From Hyposmocoma kahamanoa (Eukaryota; Arthropoda; Insecta; Lepidoptera; Cosmopterigidae), in contig NW_020654422.1 in assembly GCF_003589595.1 (NCBI RefSeq), positions 11,785,855 through 11,849,854 on the forward strand: a DNA stretch of 64,000 bases. The letters run 5' to 3'. The notes under the pieces were generated by a model, which made no database searches, had not been told where the DNA came from, and saw only the letters and a list, made by a program, of their open reading frames with translations. Shown here in pieces: positions 24,701 to 37,114 of the stretch. The translations under genes were made by a program, and so were the position numbers. Within the stretch, counting starts at the first letter, position 1. Each line of letters begins with the position of its first letter.

Positions 24701-27700
24701 TCACAAATACTGGAGTTATCGCGTAACATACATACAAAAAAACAACAAAAAAAAGAACATACAGTCGAATTGAGAACCTCCTCCTTTTTTTGAAGTCGGT
24801 TAACAAAAATGAAATTATTGTTTGCGTTGTTGATTATTTAGTAAAATTGCAACGTTGAAAACTTCTGCTGCGTAGCTTGCGTTCGTGGAATACGTTGCCA
24901 GACCTCTGTTTTGACCAGTTTTGACAAATTAATTTATATTGTATTGTAATCGGCTGTCTACCGTTGAGCACGATACTTACGGGATATGTAGTTGTTATGC
25001 AAACTATAACCAACCCACAAAATTTCACTTTCGTGATAATTACATTTTTGTAAAAACAGTGTGAAGAAATAAATAGGTAAGTTATTTGAGACTAGATATG
25101 CGCCGAGTACTCGTTTGCTACTCGGTACTCGGTGTATTCGGCCGAATAACTCGGTTCATGAGAAGAGTACTCGGTTAAAATAAAGCATTACAGCTATAGA
25201 CATAATAAAGTAAAATCAACAATATATGTAAAATATTCAAAAGAGATTTATTACTAGAAATTGTAGACAATTGTAACAATTTCTACCAATTTAGTAATTT
25301 AAAAAGAGAGTTTACATTATTAATATTTAAAATTTAACAGGCAAGTTATGATGTAGGAATATTTACAAGGCTTTCTGCGCGTTCAGGTAATAGTCTGTTC
25401 CTTTTTTCTTCATACACATTACCCGCTTCGGCAAATAACCGCTCGCTATACACAGTGCTTGCAGGTGCACATAAAAACACTCGTGCTAACTGTGCCAGTT
25501 TTGGATATTTTGTATTATGCTCTGCCCACCATTGGAAAGGACTCTGATCTCCCGAAAATAAACTTTCATTGACATATCGGCCTATTTCTAGAGCAACGGG
25601 GGCTTTTAGGATCATCGCGTTCCGGTTGTAATGAACCGAGTAACTCGGCCGAGTACTCGGCTCGGCAAATGTTAAACCGAGTAATATTCGGTACTCAGTT
25701 ACTCGGTAAAACTTGTACTCAGCGCATCTATATTTGAGACAAACGATGTACTGTTGCAGTGAGAACGATATAGGGAAACTATTATATTATATAGCAATAA
25801 ATAGAAAACATTATGTATCTTTTTATTTAGTTAACGAGAACCATGTTCTAGTTTTCGTAATGAAAACGCCAAAGATCTACAGTATTTCAGTACTTGTGAC
25901 ATGGATCCGTTTAGCATACTTTAAAAAAGACATTATATGAAGATAAGCAGCAAGGTTCTTTTTAGCTATTAAAAAGTTACTTATTTAGGGTTGGGACCCT
26001 GAAGGACTTTTATTTTCTCTGTTTTGGCGTGGTATGTTGCCAGGATCTTTTGTGAGCGGATAGAGGACACATCTGTTGTTCTACCTAAATACATAACTCA
26101 ATTTCACTCGAGGTGTGGGTTGTTTCTTGTTTGCATAACATGTCCAGTTCTTATATGCTTTGATATTGTTTGGTTTGATAGCATGTGTGTATTTTAAGTA
26201 CAACGCCGTCTGTTAGCGGCAATCAATATTATGTTAAATCAAGCGGAAGGTCCAACTACCACACTCTTACCGCATCGGGGCGTATGGCGCCACCTTATTG
26301 GAGAAATTATAGTAGGCGCGTTATCGCTCAAGGTCATCGACGTAAGGTAATCGACGCTTGTCAGCGTCTTAACAAAGAAACAGGGATCTCAAACCTTTTT
26401 TTTCGAACAGCAAATCACAGTAAACGACAACATCATGGGAATTGATGACAGGATAATTGTTAATTTATTAATAAAAAGTTCCGTTTCCGTTTTTTAAGGT
26501 TTTTATAGTGCGAGTTTTTGAAATACATAGCGTAAAAATCGAAAATTTTGATTTTTGAATTTTTAAATAGGTACTGTTAAACCTAGCACGACAGGGCGCC
26601 ACTTGCGCGACAGTGACAGTAGCGCGCGATATTGCTACTCTCTATACGAAAAGTCGCGTCCTGTTATGCTAGCCCTACTCAACATGGCTAGAAATAAAAT
26701 AATGTCGTAATTACATGTAGTGAATATGTTTGAGAAATGAGTTTTGCGGTATTTATTAAGTAGCTGAATACGCTATATCGAGTCCAGAGAAATCGAATGA
26801 AATGAATTTTTCTTTGTATTGTTCGATGTTTGTATTAATAATAATAACAAACTAGTGGTTGTGGCAATAAGAAACAGTACTAGTATTTTTACAAAAAATA
26901 TTTCAATATCATGGGTAGTAAAAACATCATGATATTCAATAAAACAAACATTGCAAGTATAATTTAAGTACAGACTACGCTACAAAACGTTGGACTTACC
27001 GACCAAAGCGTGAACTAGGCGCGTAAGGTACCCCCAACATATTTGCAATATGAACTATATTTTCAGGAAGTAATAACAGCCACTATAGACCTAGAAGACA
27101 TACGTTCATACAGGACCCAGATCAGATCCCGGTCTCACCTCGCTGCGTCGAATCCACCGTTCCCACGTATCACTGTTGACTTCGCGTTGTCAGATGACGA
27201 CGACGTACATTTGACGATAAGTCCTCCGATCGAGTGGAAGTATCTGACGCCTGAAGAAGAAATTGAATTGGGTTAGTTCTTATATAATAAGCTCAAACGT
27301 TTAGCTTTCCATGCAGATTCATAAACTGTACCTCGACTTGGCGTGATGCACAGGCATTTTTGTATGAGTTTAGACATCAGTCTCCCTCATGGTCATAATA
27401 TTGTTTGGTCGTGTTTGTTTTGTGTCTGATACGTTCACAGCTCGTTCATGTTTGTTCTGGGACAATGGGCAAAGACTTTAAATTGTAAAACTGGCTCCTA
27501 TTTTTTCGGATTTTAATCTTTCATAACTTATAAAAGACAAATTATTATTTATAAACATTCTTTTGAAAACAGGTCCAGCGTGTTGGCTCTGGGACTATCT
27601 CCGTCGATCGGGGCAGGGTGGCTTCTTCTTGCCTCTGAGCGGCGGAGTGGACTCGACCAGCACCGCATGCATCGTATTCTCCATGTGCACGCAGATATGT

Positions 27701-30700
27701 GACGCTATACAAAAAGGAGGTTAGTTAAAGTTAAGTTCTTACATTATAGGAAATGAAACTATTTTTCCGGATTTAAATCGCGTATATTTGTTTTTTCGAA
27801 CAAACCAACATTTCGGGCCCTTTACATTACTTTTATTAAATAATTAAAAATACCATGCATCAAGTAGAATAAGAATAGAAAACGAATAACAGTAGGAACA
27901 AATGAAATGGGATTGATTGAGATCTACTTCTATAGTAATGTCGTTCCAATTTTTGTTCCAGTTTTATTTGTTGTCGATGGTCGTGTCTAGTTGTTCCCAC
28001 TAGATCGTGACGACAATTTATCGGTTCACGGCAGCCGCCTTATCGTTTGCACGACAGAATCGTTTTATTCTGCGATTATCTGTCGTCACATTTTTATCGA
28101 GACGTTTTATTTATCGTGTGACGACTGTCGTTCTAACTCTTCCCATTGTCTCGATAATCTGTCGTCGTAACGTCGATCCGGTGTTTTTAATATTGTATGA
28201 ATATTGGCATTAGTCTACACTAACTGTGTAACAGACATCTATATGTCGTGACTACAGGTAGTCGCGCACTTTCAAATTGTCGTGCTTGTATATTTTTATG
28301 AAGTTGTTTACTTATATAACACGATTAACTATCGTTCACGTCTTTTTTGACGTTACTAAAACAGACTGTTGTGACAATGAGAAGAAATAAAACAACCGTC
28401 GTCTAACGATAAATAAAACGTCACGATAAAAATGCGACGACAGATAATAGCAGCTTCAAACGATTTTGTCGTGCAAACGACAAGGCGGTTGCCGTGAACC
28501 GATAAATTGTCGTCACGATCTAGTGGGAACAGTTAGACACGACAGTCGTTCAACGATAAAATAAACGTCCATGCGCCCTCAGTAGCGTGGGACCTGGGAA
28601 GAACCCGTTTCATTTTAAAGTATAAGTATACAGATGAGATCTGAAAAAATAGTTCCATTTTCCGTGTATGCACTAACACTAACAATACGAGTGTACACAC
28701 ATCAAAAAAAGTTTGCGATCAATAGCATAAGCTCCTATAATTCTTTAAATTTAACTTTATCAAGAAAAAATCTATGTTGTATGCTTTCTTTAAATAGGAA
28801 TACCCTGTTTGAAATTAAAATATAAAACTATTTTTTATTATTTATTTTAAAAAATTGAGCCATTAATCATAATGTAATAGTGATAGAAATTTCGTAGAAA
28901 GAAAAAGACTGTTTAATTAAACTTAAACAACAATTTATTATTAAAAGGTGTGAATTCAATATAAAATAACTCCTCCCCTGGCTCGAATACATGCGAAGAT
29001 CCTCCTGGGCATGCTGAGGATCAAGTTATCCAGCATTTCCTGGGGTAACCTATCCCATTCTTCAATAGCGGCTTCCCTGAGCTCTGGAACTGTCTGGGGA
29101 CGTGGCTCACGGTTCCATACTGCTCGTTTAAGAGCATCCCACGCGTGCTCTATTGGGTTTAAGTCGGGCGAGCCGGCAGGCCAGTCTAATCGTGTGATAT
29201 CGTATTCTTGAAGAGCAGCATTGACTCGTTGAGCTCGATGTGCGGGCGCATTATCATCGACCAGTACAAATTGGTGCCCATGGTTTACTCGGATGGTCTG
29301 ACGATATCATCAATAGCAACTGCTTTGTACATGTCTGCTGTCATGAAGCCCCGATACGGGATCAAAGGCGTTCTAGCTCCAATCATAATGCCACCCCAAA
29401 AGGACACCGATTTTCCGCCTTGCTGAACTGTTCCAGTGGCAGTTCTTTGTCTTTCACGGTCGCCTGGTCTTCTCCAGACACGGACACGTCGGTTATCTGG
29501 ATGAGTGCTGATTCGGAAATCGTCAACGAAGAGACAGTTTTGCCAAATGTTTTCGTCCTCACCTTCTTCATTTTGCCGAAGTCTAGCCCACTGCAATCTT
29601 CGTTGTTGACGTTGCCGGGAATTGAGCGGAGCTCGCCAAGACCTCCGTGCTCGTAATCCAGCCTGGTGCAAGCAATTGCGAACGGTCTGCGTGCTAACTT
29701 CAAGCCCAGAGGCGGCCCTGACTTCTGCTTTTATCTTAGTGGCGTTGATTGTTGGATCACGGGCTGCCAGCAATCTAATATAGCGCTTTTGGGCAGCTGT
29801 CAAAACAGTTGGGCGACCGCTGCGGGGTCGGTCAACTAAATTCCCCATTCCGTGATACCTCTGCAACGTAGCCACGACACAGGATTGGGATATAGCAAGT
29901 CTGCGTGCTATTACTCTCGTGGTGTATCCTTCTTCCCTCAAAGTTACTATTCTAGCTCGTAAAACCTCTGATAATCCTCTTGGCATTTTTTCAATCACAA
30001 CTTTCCGCGAAAAATATCTTGAATCGCTTATAATTGACTAAATCAGATTTCTGAATGAGCGTAAGCTAGGACTGAAAGCCTTTTTATATGAAAAAACAAT
30101 TGAACGGGGTCATTGTTTTATGTTCTAATTTATTTTTAAATAAAGAATCTAAAAAGAAGAAAAAATCATAATATAATCTACAGTAACAAAAAAGATTTCA
30201 GTTTTTCGAAGTGATCGCAAACTTTTTTTGATGTGTGTATAGTCGATTGTTTTTAGATGTAAGAAACTATATTCAGAGGGCATAAAATAGAATTGTCTTA
30301 TAGCCTCTCAATAAGTTATCAAGGTATATTATAGCTTCTAAAAATTGGTAGACATAAATTTTGCATAAATCAAGCATTTTTATATCCTATAAATGAAGTA
30401 CACAGTGACTTAATGTAAATTGTTTAGTACATTAATAATAAAGTGACGTAGGTGTCCATTTGTAATATCGAATAAAAATCCGACCTAAGTTACAAATAGA
30501 CTAGGCAAGAGACATGTGTACTCGTATGTTGTTAATGTCGCGTAACGTCACTATAACATTTATGGTGAAGGTGATATTTGAACAATTGTCACTAATTGTT
30601 ATATATTTCTTATTTTAAAATTATTTAAACATGGTATTTATTCATTCTTTCAACGAATTGTCTGGTTATTGTGATATAATAGTTTTACACATAATAAAAT

Positions 30701-33700
30701 TTGCTGCGCGCATGATTATTTATTATTTGAATTTGGAATGACGTCAATCAGAAATTATATTTTCCTTTACGTTTCTTCAAAGAATCATTGAATAATAATA
30801 ATTAATGATAATTCAATTATTAAGGCATAAATCCCATTACATTGCACATTCCAATAATAATAATAAAAATGCAATGCAATTCAAAATTTCAATATATCGC
30901 ACGCCTCATGGATAAGGACGACAATATTATGATTTGTTTATAGCCTACCAGATTTAGATGAAGGCCACCGGCCACAATTCTAACGTAAATTGATGTTTTT
31001 TTATTGGTTTACAGAAAGCCAAGTACTATACGACGTACGCAAGATTCTATGTCAATCTGATTATACACCGTCCGATCCGATGGAACTGTGCAACAGATTG
31101 CTTGTCACCTGTTACATGGCATCGGAGAATTCCAGTCAAGAGACCAAGCAACGAGCTATGCAGGTATCGCATCACATTCCTATCGCATCACATTCCTATC
31201 GCAAATGTAATGTTATGTTCCTGATCGCACTTTTTTGAAATTATACTTAGGGCCACTTTTGGCCCTCGCTACGTGTCGGAATAATAAATGAATTTTTGTA
31301 TACTGACAAAGTTTTTAAAATTTTATCTTAACGCTACTATTTCAGGGTTCACAGTAACAGTAACTGGTAGTCTTTAAACGTCGGAATTTTGAAATTTTGG
31401 TACCTTCGGTACATTTTATGATTGTACTCCTAGAAGTACATTTTTTAATGGACCTTGTTCCATGTCTAGTATAAAACTAAAAAAGTAGAGTATAACATAA
31501 GAATATAATTATTTTACATTTTACCGTACATTCCTAGGCACTATCCAGAAAAGCCAGAGAATTTTAGAATAATTGGTTTCCCAAATTAGTATTACTGGGA
31601 ATTTAATTTGGGAAATCATCATCTAACGCCCACGTTGCTAACTCAATGATCACAGTCGCTGTCAATTTGAATATAATATTTACTATTTGTTTTAGTTGTC
31701 TAGTGAAATAGGAAGCTATCACTTTCCAATAGTGATAGACGCGGCAGTCAGCGCTGTTATAGGAATCTTTACTACGGCCACCGGACTAGTACCCAAGTTT
31801 AGGGGCAAGGGTGGCTGTCCACGACAAAATTTGGCCTTGCAAAATATACAGGTATAGTAGTATTTTAAGGAGTCACCTCTTTTACCGTCGCGGAATCGAT
31901 TTGAGCTGGTCAGAAAAAAAATGTAATTCCTCGGATGTTAATGTGACATAGACTTCATCTTCATTTTATTTATTTACAAGTGCTTTACATGTTTTTCGTT
32001 ACAAAAATATATTTATGAATACACTTATAAACTAACAAACACATGCACCTTGACAGGAATCGCAACATGGAAAGGAAGAGGGGCAGACATTAATTATAAT
32101 TTCTCATGGAGGTACTCGTCCATACCGTAATAACTTTTAGAGATTAATAGTTATTTCAATACATTTGTGAATTTGTTTACGTTTGATTCTGATTTTAATT
32201 ATACTGGGAGTTTATTATAGATTTTTATTGACATAGGATGAGGTCCGGAGCTATGTATGTTCAATTTAGACATCTCTTGTATTAAGTTATTTTTATTTCG
32301 CGGAACGAGATGTCGAGTGGCGTGGAGACGCCACACGCACACGCCGTATTTCAAGCGAATAGGCTCTCTCAACACTACATCACAATATTTCAAAATACAT
32401 CACACTTATTTGAATGCACTTTCCGTGTTATATAAATACATTTCACAAAAATGTATTTGTATATCACGGTTTAGGTCATAATTTATCATGCAACTTTTAT
32501 AGTAGTTAGTATTAGTAGATTTGGGACTGTATATCGCTTTTCATGAACAATGGCTCAAAGCGAAATAATAATTTAATAATTTATTTATTTATTATACAGC
32601 TGTATTATAAATAAATAAATTACATATAAGAACGATATAAGAACATACTAAATTTGATTATGCATACACACATCAAAAAAAGTTTGCGATCACTTTTAAA
32701 ACTTGAAATATTTTTTAATTTCTAAAAATATTTCAAAAACCTCTTTAGTGATACTATTATTTGTTTTTAATTTTAATTATTTATTTAATGTTGTACTTTT
32801 AACAAAAAAACTATTTATTACATATTTCTTAATAATATTTCCACATATTAAAAATATGTTAAGTTTTCAAACTGATCGCAAACTTTTTTTGATGTGTGTA
32901 GGACACCGAACTTTGTACTGATTCAAATAATCACGTGACAATATTGGGCCGGTATACAATTCGTTGGCGTTGCGCGCCATATACGACTTAGTTTTTTTAA
33001 ACAATCTGTGATTAATTAGGTGTTTTTGAGATAATCTGTTGTTCTAAAAAGCCGAAGGTGTGCCTTCGAAGAGAAAAAAATTGATTGCGAACAAGGCCAT
33101 TGCTAAAACAACATATGAACATAATATATAGTTTTAACCAAAGAACAAACCCCATCTTTAAAAAAAATCTGTATACACTAGTCTAAACATCGCGTGACTA
33201 GCTTTCTGTACTCTTTTTTACGTTGTTCTTATTTTTCGCCCCCCAGGCTCGACTAAGAATGGTGCTATCTTACTTATTTGCTCAACTAATGTTATGGGTC
33301 CGCGGCCGGCCAGGTGGCTTACTCGTATTGGGCTCATCAAACGTGGATGAGGCTCTAAGAGGCTATATGACGAAGTACGATTGCTCCAGTGCTGACGTCA
33401 ATCCTATTGGAGGCATTTCCAAGACTGATCTCAAAAGTTTTCTGCAATATGCCAAGAGCCGGTAAGTTTTAGGCACCTTTAACAACAATCCCAGAGAAAT
33501 GAAATAGAACTCTAATATAAGTACTTACTTTCCTGTATTACTTTTTAGTAATATATTATAGTAATATAATTCATGATCGAATTTTAGTTAAATTCAGAAA
33601 GATTGATCTGATGCAGGGTTCCTAATTATCAAGATATTTATCACCTTTGGTAATTATCATGGTAATTATCTGATAACTCCGATATATTTGATAATAATTA

Positions 33701-36126
33701 TCCATGAAGATTCATAGTTTTGTCTCTTTTATTTTTGACTAAAAATGACCAACAGAAAACAAAATAAACACGAACAAATATCTCTGGAAAAACGATTTGG
33801 TTTGTGACTTACTTTTGTGATACACATTTGACACGTTTAGATACGTCTCGAATACAAAACACATGGTACGACATTGCTAGCGGAAGCATTTTATTGTTCC
33901 AATTAATTTTATAAATATCAAGATAAATATAGATAATATAAATACCAATAAAATTATCGTGATAATTATCAATGATAATTATAATTTCGAACCTTGGTTT
34001 GAAGTAAGCTTATTCAGGAGATCTCAGAAATAATATTCCTTCAAGTATAAACATCGCTTTTACCAAAATTTAATAAGACGGTTATTATTTTGACGTGCTT
34101 GCAGATTTTTCTTGCCGTCCCTTTCGGAAATACTGCAAGCGCCGCCCACAGCCGAATTAGAGCCTCTAGCAGACGGTCAAATAACACAAACTGACGAACA
34201 GGATATGGGTATGACATATGCTGAGCTGTCAGAGTTTGGGAGATTGAGAAAAACTCAGCATTGCGGCCCATACAGTATGTTCCAGAAGCTAGTACACACG
34301 TGGAGTGATAAATGTACTCCGCAGGAAGTAAGTTGCACAAATCGCACAAATGTTCTAACTTAACGTGACTTGTTATTAGAAACATAGTTCAGTGATACTA
34401 TGCTATTCACGCGATACTATGAAATTCTACTGGTTACTCAGTCAAAAACCAAAAACAGCCCCGTCCATTTTCATCTGGGTTTTTAACAAAGAGTTTTTTA
34501 AACTCGGGATTATCGATTTAGTCTACAATCTATAAAGAAATATTGAGAAGTGCCGGTCAACAGAGACAGCTTAACTTTTTGGTTTTCTTCCGGTCCCTAA
34601 CCATTTTTAACCGACATCAAAAAAAGGAGGAGATTAAATTCGACTGTATGCTTTTTTGTTTCTTTTTTATGTATGGCACCTATTTGTAAACCAATTTTGA
34701 TGATTCTTTTTTTGTTGGAAAAAGGGTACCTCAGAGACCACTATCATTGGAAGAAAATATTCCACCTTTAAGGGTGGCAAACTAGGGGATGAATTAGATT
34801 TCGCGTACTTTCCGGTAACCGATTTCAATAAAACTTGGCAAAAAGGTGTAATTCGACCTTTTGGGGGTGGTTTTTTTAGTACTTTGTATTGATTTATCGG
34901 TTTATTTAAACATAAGCTAAGCGCATCTCAACTACAGTGCGCGTGTTGAAACAAGCGGTGTGATTGGAGTTTCGAGTAACGCTACATCCGAAAATGTTTA
35001 CTTCTTTTTATATGATTTCTAATGCCTCATCCCTACCTACAATGGTATCGTATTACGTTGATGTTGGCCTGTTTTAATTACAATAAAACTATAAAAATAT
35101 TCAAAATTATTTGAGATATCTTTAATTCAGTAATGCCTTATTATTAATTTTTTTGATAGAGATCAAATATTATATGTTTTCAGGTAGCTGAAAAAGTCAA
35201 ACATTTCTTCCGCTGTTACGCGATTAATCGTCACAAGATGACTGTCCTCACACCTTCATACCACGCGGAAAGTTATAGCCCGGACGATAACCGATTCGAT
35301 CATCGCCCGTTCTTGTATCGAGTGCATTGGAATTGGCAATTCAAAGCTATTGATGACGCGGTAAGTTCAGAATAATAAGAGTACGACCCTTTATTCGTCC
35401 GCACGCTTTGCGTCAATTATAAATGTGTATATGGATTAGAGTCGTCTGCACGCTTCTAGCTCATCTAGCGGCACTGAGTACAGTTCACCGCTAAGCAGAC
35501 AATTTCTAAACTAAAAAAAAACATATGATAACCGTAAATAATGGGTTGGCACAAAAATCCTTTTTTGCCATTATCTAACTAACAAAAATACCTTTTTTGT
35601 TTTAAAGTGTTCCGTTGTCTATGGTCATTTTTTATGTATAAAACTTGAAAAACAAAAATAGGTAATATTATAAGACTCAAAGTAGTACGAAAAATGCGGT
35701 TTTTGTAGTTACAGGTTTTACACTAATTAATCATTAGTTTAAATATGTCATGAGTTTCTTAAATATTTGTTGTTTTAGTTGGCTCTATAGTCAATGCTCA
35801 ATAAAAAAAAAATAAGACTCACACGTAATACATTTTTATATTCGTGCAAATGATACACAATATAATCATGTAATAGAATGGGAAACGATTGGACAAAATG
35901 CATATACCGTTGTATGAAGTTCGTGACATATCGTGTTAACCTAAGTAATGATGTTTGTTTTACACAGGTGACGGCAATGACGAAAGATAAGCGCGCGAGT
36001 ACTAGGGACACCGACCGTTCTCAAGTAAAGTCCGATTTAAATAAAAAGAATGGCAGTAGCGCTAGTGCACCCAGTGTGAATGCACCTTTTAACTTGCGTG
36101 GTGAGAGAAAAGGCGTGCTTATTTAA
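18710..36126 (+). CDS. NADSYN1: Glutamine-dependent NAD(+) synthetase
   Basis: Last step of NAD+ synthesis: ATP-dependent amidation of nicotinic acid adenine dinucleotide using ammonia from glutamine, in the cytosol. Twelve exons: 18710-18855, 18948-19203, 20414-20559, 23359-23608, 27067-27271, 27573-27719, 31015-31163, 31696-31851, 33247-33461, 34105-34327, 35184-35360, 35968-36126. All junctions are GT..AG and in phase, giving 742 aa against about 700 for vertebrate relatives. The N-terminal CN-hydrolase (glutaminase) domain shows its triad as Glu in GPELEIWCGY, Lys in LLIRPKMML and Cys in [11 protein letters not shown]. The synthetase domain has the PP-loop [11 protein letters not shown] (exon 6). 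Later motifs are [34 protein letters not shown] and [17 protein letters not shown]. The last exon is a divergent Ser/Lys-rich tail. Confidence 0.97.
20830..21040 (-). repeat. tRNA-derived SINE in NADSYN1 intron 3
   Basis: The minus strand reads TCTGTGGTCAAGTGAC (box-A-like) and GGTTTCGATTCCAGG (box-B-like), followed by a CCGAGTCAATGTAGAAAT body. Confidence 0.7.
21055..21265 (+). repeat. Unclassified repeat, copy 1 (partner 37115-37325)
   Basis: Shares AAAAGTTATCGACTAATTTC followed by GTTCGT with 37115-37325, plus CACGTGATCATA-like words at the left and CCTGAAAA at the right, in the same order and orientation. Confidence 0.65.
21405..21800 (-). pseudogene. 3' end of a non-LTR retrotransposon in NADSYN1 intron 3
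   Basis: The minus strand encodes [10 protein letters not shown], then in another frame [20 protein letters not shown] and [12 protein letters not shown]. These resemble the C-terminal tail of RTE-type RT proteins. A 3' segment follows with GTCACGATCCTCAGCAGCGA. It is frameshifted. Confidence 0.55.
22966..23172 (-). repeat. tRNA-derived SINE, family A copy 2
   Basis: The minus strand begins GCCTCCGTGGCCGAACGG (box A), has GGTTCGATTCCCGGGCC (box B), and ends with the same tail as 53372-53590, including CCTAGTGCGGGGCTATGTTG. Confidence 0.85.
24346..24802. repeat. CCGACnTCAAA MITE in NADSYN1 intron 4
   Basis: The ends AAAAAAACCGACCTCAAAA (24347) and TTTTTTTGAAGTCGGTTAAC (24785) are inverted copies of each other. 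The interior has the family words ATCGCGTAACATACATAC and GTCGAATTGAGAACCTCC. Confidence 0.8.
25093..25732 (-). mobile_element. Internally deleted hAT transposon with 8-bp target duplication
   Basis: Exact 8-bp duplications TTTGAGAC flank it at 25085-25092 and 25733-25740. Its imperfect terminal repeats are TAGATATGCGCCGAGTAC and, reversed, TATAGATGCGCTGAGTAC. Both ends are packed with ACTCGG / CCGAGT subterminal repeats, as expected of transposase binding sites. Only the end of a transposase gene remains. Confidence 0.9.
25346..25615 (-). pseudogene. hAT transposase C-terminal dimerisation domain (fragment)
   Basis: 89 codons. [37 protein letters not shown] and [13 protein letters not shown] are hallmarks of the hAT C-terminal dimerisation region. 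hAT transposases are usually over 500 aa, so the BED finger and DDE core are missing. The frame itself is open. Confidence 0.9.
27962..28565. repeat. Large palindrome in NADSYN1 intron 6
   Basis: The left arm (about 27962-28175) and right arm (about 28350-28565) are inverted copies. GTTCCCACTAGATCGTGACG at 27993 matches the reverse of CGTCACGATCTAGTGGGAAC at 28510, and GGTTCACGGCAGCCGCCTTA matches the reverse of AAGGCGGTTGCCGTGAACC. The spacer is about 175 bp. Same family as 7555-8085. Confidence 0.85.
28696..30237 (-). mobile_element. Tc1-type DNA transposon no. 2, in NADSYN1 intron 6
   Basis: The terminal inverted repeats start CACACATCAAAAAAAGTTTG at 28696 and end with its complement at 30237; about 25 bp are perfect. 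TA duplications are at 28694-28695 and 30238-30239. Length 1542 bp. Transcribed opposite to the host gene. Confidence 0.93.
28971..29998 (-). pseudogene. Tc1-type transposase, frame-disrupted
   Basis: An open frame 29998-29285 runs from the helix-turn-helix ([20 protein letters not shown]) through [14 protein letters not shown] to FVDDFRIS (first Asp region) and [12 protein letters not shown]. It then stops at TAA. Another frame continues [14 protein letters not shown] (second Asp) and [16 protein letters not shown] (Glu) and ends GGVILY at about 28971. A small indel near 29280 explains the break; otherwise the DD34E core is complete. Confidence 0.9.
32667..32898. mobile_element. 232-bp MITE derived from Tc1 no. 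2
   Basis: Both ends carry CACACATCAAAAAAAGTTTG + CGATC, identical to the terminal repeats of 28696-30237. TA lies at 32665-32666 and 32899-32900. The interior is AT-rich and non-coding. It lies in NADSYN1 intron 8, two introns downstream of the full-length element. Confidence 0.93.
33616..33996. repeat. AT-rich foldback repeat with ATAATTATC motifs
   Basis: The ends CAGGGTTCCTAATTATC and, reversed, CAAGGTTCGAAATTATAATT are imperfect inverted repeats. ATAATTATC and GATAATTATC recur near both ends. It looks like an old hAT-type MITE, but the flanking 8-mers (ATCTGATG, GTTTGAAG) do not match well. Confidence 0.45.
34608..34880. repeat. CCGACnTCAAA MITE in NADSYN1 intron 10
   Basis: Starts AACCGACATCAAAAAAAGGA and ends with the degenerate inverse GACCTTTTGGGGGTGGTTTT. 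The central words GATTCTTTTTTTGTTGG and TTCAATAAAACTTGGCAAA match the family. Confidence 0.75.
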
Positions 36127-36325
36127 ACACTAGCACCAACTGTACTAGTGTGTGTACAGTGCATTATACAGTGTACCGGTGCGTATAGTCACCTAAATAA
36201 GTCGCTAATCATTTAGATATTTTCATGATAAATTTAGATCCACAATAAGAAGTCACTTTAAAATATATGTAACACTAATTAAAAGTGAATTTGAATAGGT
36301 TCGTTTTACCGCTATTTATTTTGTT

Positions 36326-36845
36326 CATCGAGTATATAACCAGAAATAGAGATGAAATGTCATTTAATTTGTTTGAAAACTATTCTGCCAAATCATTACA
36401 CTCACAACTGCACTCCGATTGGCCAGCCCGAATTTAAAACAATTGACAGGTGTCGTCAATTTTTTCACTTCAAATCGACCATTTTAACTTGAGCTTTGCT
36501 ATAATGGACGGAAATTGAAAAATGACGTATTTAATTACCGATGAAATGTGATTCTGTTTGTTTTGTAATTAAATGTTATGCTTTTTTCCCGCACCACCGA
36601 ATGGAACAGCCCCTCATTGTTAGAGATATTATCTTTATTACAATAAATACAGAATATTTTTGGAATATACGGACGGAGACGCACACACAGTCAGTTGTTG
36701 GCGGTGTACTATTTCAGCTTTCTAATTTGCGATTTCAATCCAGAGATTTGATATTTAAAAGTGATTTAAGGCCCATTTGCCTGATGAGATGCCAGGGATG
36801 GATAGCCCTTATTTCGTCTCTATTTCTGGTTATATATTCTCGATG
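36326..36845. mobile_element. 520-bp non-autonomous hAT-type element downstream of NADSYN1
   Basis: An 8-bp duplication ATTTTGTT lies at 36318-36325 and 36846-36853. The terminal inverted repeats start CATCGAGTATATAACCAG on the left and, reversed, CATCGAGAATATATAACC on the right, and continue AGAAATAGAGA. No transposase. It lies 200 bp past the NADSYN1 stop codon, possibly inside the 3' UTR. Confidence 0.85.
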
Positions 36846-37114
36846 ATTTTGTTACTCATTTGGTTGCTTTTCTATAATTAATATAAAAACCCCAAAATGA
36901 ATAGCAACTATTTTAATGTTAATTCATTGTATTTAATACACAATAACAAGTGTTACTAGCAGCTATAAGATACGAATTATCACACTATCAATACAAACAT
37001 GTCTTGTCAAACTTAGTTTACAATTGCCACTAATTGCTATGGCGTTGTGTGTCTGCTTAAATTGGAAATGTGTAAACGACGCTGTGGCCGTGCGTACCTT
37101 AAATTCGTATCCAT

